From: a bacterium
GTDB lineage: Bacteria > Eremiobacterota > Eremiobacteria > Baltobacterales > Baltobacteraceae
Direction: 5' to 3'
Assembly (NCBI GenBank): GCA_021781095.1
Contig: JAJXXM010000034.1
Coordinates: forward strand, 1-7,119
Length of the DNA: 7,119 bases
This document shows, piece after piece, positions 5,106 to 7,119 of this stretch. Position numbers and translations under genes: made by a program. How positions within the stretch are numbered: position 1 is the first letter of the stretch; every line of letters starts with the position of its first letter. Under the pieces are notes generated by a model. The model made no database searches. It saw only the letters and a list, made by a program, of their open reading frames with translations, and had not been told where the DNA came from.

Positions 5106-5113
5106 CCTTTTTT
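5106..5113 (-). promoter_or_regulatory. Putative ribosome binding site of the lipoprotein gene
   Basis: The minus strand reads AAAAAAGG ten bases before the ATG at 5095 but only two bases before the alternative TTG at 5104. The spacing favours the ATG. The match to the Shine-Dalgarno consensus is partial. Confidence 0.4.
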
Positions 5114-5165
5114 CTAGCAAGAAAGAGTGTAGCGCATATCAACGAAAGCCATATCACTCCGCCGA

Positions 5166-5209
5166 CGATTCCCCGGTTGGCGGTCGTATGGCGATTCCCT
5201 CCTGGTTGG
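5166..5209. repeat. Imperfect direct repeat in the divergent intergenic region
   Basis: The region 5096-5269 between the lipoprotein and membrane protein genes must hold both promoters, but I find no convincing -35/-10 pair on either strand. It contains two related copies of CGATTCCC followed by GGTTGG, at 5166-5180 and 5192-5209, the second with a 3-base insert. A GGGAGAATCCC-like stretch follows at about 5237-5245. These could be binding sites of a shared regulator or simple chance similarity. Confidence 0.3.
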
Positions 5210-5255
5210 GCACCTCCCATCGATCAAAACTAGGGGGGAGAATCCCTGAGGCTAC

Positions 5256-5260
5256 GAGGA
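5256..5260 (+). promoter_or_regulatory. Ribosome binding site that supports the TTG start of the DUF2723 gene
   Basis: GAGGA lies nine bases upstream of the TTG at 5270. The next in-frame ATG, at 5336, has no comparable site, so the TTG start is preferred. Confidence 0.6.
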
Positions 5261-5269
5261 AACCCTAAC

Positions 5270-6850
5270 TTGAACCAGCCGCTTCTTGCTACCCTTGTCA
5301 AGCGCGACGATTCCGGGCTTAGACTCGGCGCAGCGATGTGGATCGGCATCAGTGCCGTCGCACGGTGGACGCGAAAAGGCATCGTTGAGCATGTATACGA
5401 ACTGCTTTCGTTTCTACTCCCTTTCGTCATTTACGCTCGATCGGTATCGAGTGAGCCCGCATCATGGGATACAGCAGAGTTACAGGCTGTCCCATATTTG
5501 TTAGGGATCGCGCATCCAACCGGGTTCCCTTTTTACACACTCCTGGGATGGGCCTATAGCCATATTTTCATTTTTGGTACGGTGGCATACCGGCTCAATA
5601 TCTTCAGCTCATTTTGGGTAGCTACGGCATGTTACGGGGGCTATCTTGTCTCGCGGGAATTGAACGTCCCGAAATTCATCGCGCTTTTAGCTGCGTTGTG
5701 GTTTGGCGTAGGCAGCATCGTCTGGACCCATGCAAGTCGTGCCGAGGTACACGATCTGGCCCTCGCCCTCAGTGTCGGAGCAATCCTCTATGGGATAAAA
5801 TTTTTGCGAACGTGTGCGATCAAGTATTATTTTGCCACAACGCTCTTCTTCGGCCTTGCACTTGCCACGCACCCTATAGCCATTTGGTTAATCCCTGGTC
5901 TCTTGGTTCTGTACTTTCTCGCTCATCGGAAACCGTCGTTCCGCGAAGTATCAATCAGTCTCGGTATTATCGTGGTTTGCCTGTCGCTGTACCTATATCT
6001 CCCCATCCGATCAGCCTACGTTATGGGCCATCATGGAGACCCGACTGCTCGGCTTATCGGAACAACGGGCAGCATCTTGCTCAACTATAACGATCCTAGT
6101 ACTTGGTCAGGATTCATCAAAGAGATATCAGGAAGTCAATTTCATGTTAGCGGTGCCGTGTGGGCGGCTTGGAACCCGAGCCAAATCCAAAACTACCTGT
6201 GGCAGTGGCTTACAAGTCTAAACACAGAGTACGGAGCATTCGGAATCATTCTTGCGTTCCTAGGGCTCCAGCGTCTGTGGAGGTATAACCGACGCTTTAC
6301 GACCGTGCTCGTCCTGCTCGGCACTATGGCCATTCCGTTTTCGTATGCATTTGCAGCCGTGGAAGGGGATCCTGACCGATATCGGTTACTCTCATTTTGG
6401 CTCATTCCGATTTTGATGTCTGGCGCATCGATTTCCCTAGGAGCCGAAAAAGCATGGGCTCGCAAGGCCATAGTAGCGACGTTGATGCTGCTTTGGGGAG
6501 CGCAAACTTTTTATAATAATCAAGGGATTTTTAACAACCGAAACAACATGGGGGGGCGGGCTCTCATTAGCGAAGCCGTAAAACGCATCCCACAAGGGTC
6601 TATCGTTGTCACGACGTGGCTAGACGCGGCATCTCTAGCGTACGGGGCCTACGTGGACGGGTCGTTCCCCGACAGAACGGTAATTTCGGCGCAACCAGGA
6701 CAATACGCCAGGATGTACCCTCAGTGGTTGCGAGAAGCTCCCATTTATGTGATCGCCCCACCAGGTAACGCTGCTCTCGGAATAGGTCTTAAGTCGTTGG
6801 GGTTGCTTGACGGTAGCCACGTGTTATATCAAGTTCTGCAACGCTCCTAA
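5270..6850 (+). CDS. DUF2723-family polytopic membrane protein (GT-C glycosyltransferase-like)
   Basis: A 526-aa integral membrane protein matching the DUF2723 family, which is related to protein O-mannosyltransferases and other GT-C enzymes that use lipid-linked sugars. The signature is residues 65-90: SWDTAEL (D67, E70 in the first outer loop, where GT-C enzymes have catalytic acidic residues), then LGIAHPTGFPFY, LLGW and VAYRLNIFSS (106-114). Another acidic motif is ASRAEVHDL (155-163). About 11-13 hydrophobic segments span residues 43 to 413. The soluble C-terminus (about 425-526), with IPQGSIVVTTWLDA and a VDGSFPDRTVISA stretch, also resembles the family. The TTG start is supported by GAGGA. 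The substrate is unknown; transfer of a sugar to an exported protein or envelope polymer is inferred from the family. It is divergent from a lipoprotein gene, a conceivable but unproven target. An IS3-type transposase end lies just downstream. Confidence 0.88.
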   Translation: MNQPLLATLVKRDDSGLRLGAAMWIGISAVARWTRKGIVEHVYELLSFLLPFVIYARSVSSEPASWDTAELQAVPYLLGIAHPTGFPFYTLLGWAYSHIFIFGTVAYRLNIFSSFWVATACYGGYLVSRELNVPKFIALLAALWFGVGSIVWTHASRAEVHDLALALSVGAILYGIKFLRTCAIKYYFATTLFFGLALATHPIAIWLIPGLLVLYFLAHRKPSFREVSISLGIIVVCLSLYLYLPIRSAYVMGHHGDPTARLIGTTGSILLNYNDPSTWSGFIKEISGSQFHVSGAVWAAWNPSQIQNYLWQWLTSLNTEYGAFGIILAFLGLQRLWRYNRRFTTVLVLLGTMAIPFSYAFAAVEGDPDRYRLLSFWLIPILMSGASISLGAEKAWARKAIVATLMLLWGAQTFYNNQGIFNNRNNMGGRALISEAVKRIPQGSIVVTTWLDAASLAYGAYVDGSFPDRTVISAQPGQYARMYPQWLREAPIYVIAPPGNAALGIGLKSLGLLDGSHVLYQVLQRS

Positions 6851-6896
6851 CGTTTGTCTTCTAACTCGCGAGGATTCATTTAGGAAAGCCGGATTT

Positions 6897-6924
6897 CTCT
6901 CCAGGAGAGGTGGCCTCGTTTTTT
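6897..6924 (+). terminator. Weak candidate terminator, or terminal region of the IS
   Basis: A perfect palindrome, CTCTCC-A-GGAGAG (6897-6909), is flanked by GCC and GGC and followed by six Ts (6919-6924), themselves framed by CTCG and CGAG. It could end transcription of the DUF2723 gene. The palindrome has almost no loop and the T-run starts nine bases after it, so the fit is poor. The same bases may belong to the end of the insertion sequence. Confidence 0.25.
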
Positions 6925-6935
6925 CGAGCTGAAAA

Positions 6936-7118
6936 TCACGCGCCGATAAGTGGTGTCTCCGCAAGTAGGACCGCTCGATCGGCGGCCAGTGTAGTGAAGT
7001 ATGCCGCGTCCGGCGTTCGGCCGTCAAGCGCCGAGTGTGGGCGGGCGCCGTTGTAGAACGTGATGTACTTGCCGATGCCGGCGCGCGCTTGCGAACCCGA
7101 TTCGTACGCGTGCAGATA
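6936..7118 (-). CDS. IS3-family transposase, C-terminal fragment, partial at the window edge
   Basis: Reading the minus strand from the window end gives 60 codons and a TGA at 6936-6938. There is no start codon because the gene enters from beyond position 7119. The translation contains FYNGARPHSALDGRTPDAAYF preceded by YLHAYESGSQARAGIGKY (in two adjoining stretches). This is the conserved C-terminal end of the IS3 orfB integrase core (rve, DDE type), after the catalytic Glu, which would lie outside the window. The reading frame is intact here with no stop or frameshift. The group within IS3 cannot be fixed from this piece. Confidence 0.88.
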   Translation of the reverse strand, partial: YLHAYESGSQARAGIGKYITFYNGARPHSALDGRTPDAAYFTTLAADRAVLLAETPLIGA

Positions 7119-7119
7119 C

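Larger units (their letters stand above)
6897..7119 (-). mobile_element. 3' end of an IS3-family insertion sequence (boundary approximate)
   Basis: The transposase fragment implies an IS3 element extending beyond the right edge. Such elements usually end within about 100 bases after the orfB stop, in an inverted repeat with a TG...CA terminus, so the boundary should lie between 6851 and 6936. I could not identify the terminal repeat or target duplication without the other end; 6897 is only a guess based on the palindrome there. Confidence 0.5.

Noticed and set aside
1..7119. CRISPR array, rRNA, tRNA or origin of replication
   Set aside because: No regularly spaced repeats, no rRNA-like sequence, no complete tRNA fold and no iteron or DnaA-box cluster were seen on either strand.

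Overview
The window is a mosaic of accessory DNA from a bacterium with moderately high GC content. The sequence does not identify the organism securely. The mix of a DUF2723 membrane protein, a lipoprotein of unknown family, a tyrosine recombinase and an IS3-type transposase would fit a poorly cultured lineage such as Eremiobacterota/Vulcanimicrobiota or Chloroflexota, but that is a guess. By eye, base use changes along the window: about 2750-3990 (recombinase) is very GC-rich, while about 4000-6850 (lipoprotein and membrane protein) is close to balanced. This fits segments with different histories.

Left part (1-2410). A 309-residue orphan gene of unknown function runs rightward and may be cut at its 5' side by the window edge. 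Convergent to it is a leftward pair: a winged-helix (HTH_36-like) DNA-binding protein followed by a PIN-domain ribonuclease. The two overlap by ATGA, and the PIN gene has a good ribosome binding site inside the end of the regulator gene. This is the layout of a toxin-antitoxin or regulator-nuclease module, but the partner is not a usual VapB-type antitoxin. GTAC-centred inverted repeats lie upstream of the pair and may be operators. A small 66-residue gene runs the opposite way from the same intergenic region.

Middle part (2411-3989). A gene-poor stretch of about 340 bases holds a run of inverted repeats, then a small 93-residue gene, then a complete tyrosine recombinase with all catalytic residues. 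The small gene and the recombinase are in the same reading frame and separated only by one TAA codon (3033-3035). The perfect 9-bp inverted repeat with a 7-base spacer at 2705-2729 has the architecture of a tyrosine-recombinase crossover site and is the most testable candidate for something new here.

Right part (3990-7119). A leftward lipoprotein of unrecognised family and a rightward DUF2723 GT-C-like polytopic membrane protein are divergently arranged around a 174-base intergenic region. Downstream of the membrane protein, the window ends in the C-terminal 60 codons of an IS3-family transposase on the minus strand, which has no start codon in the window. No rRNA, tRNA or CRISPR array was found.
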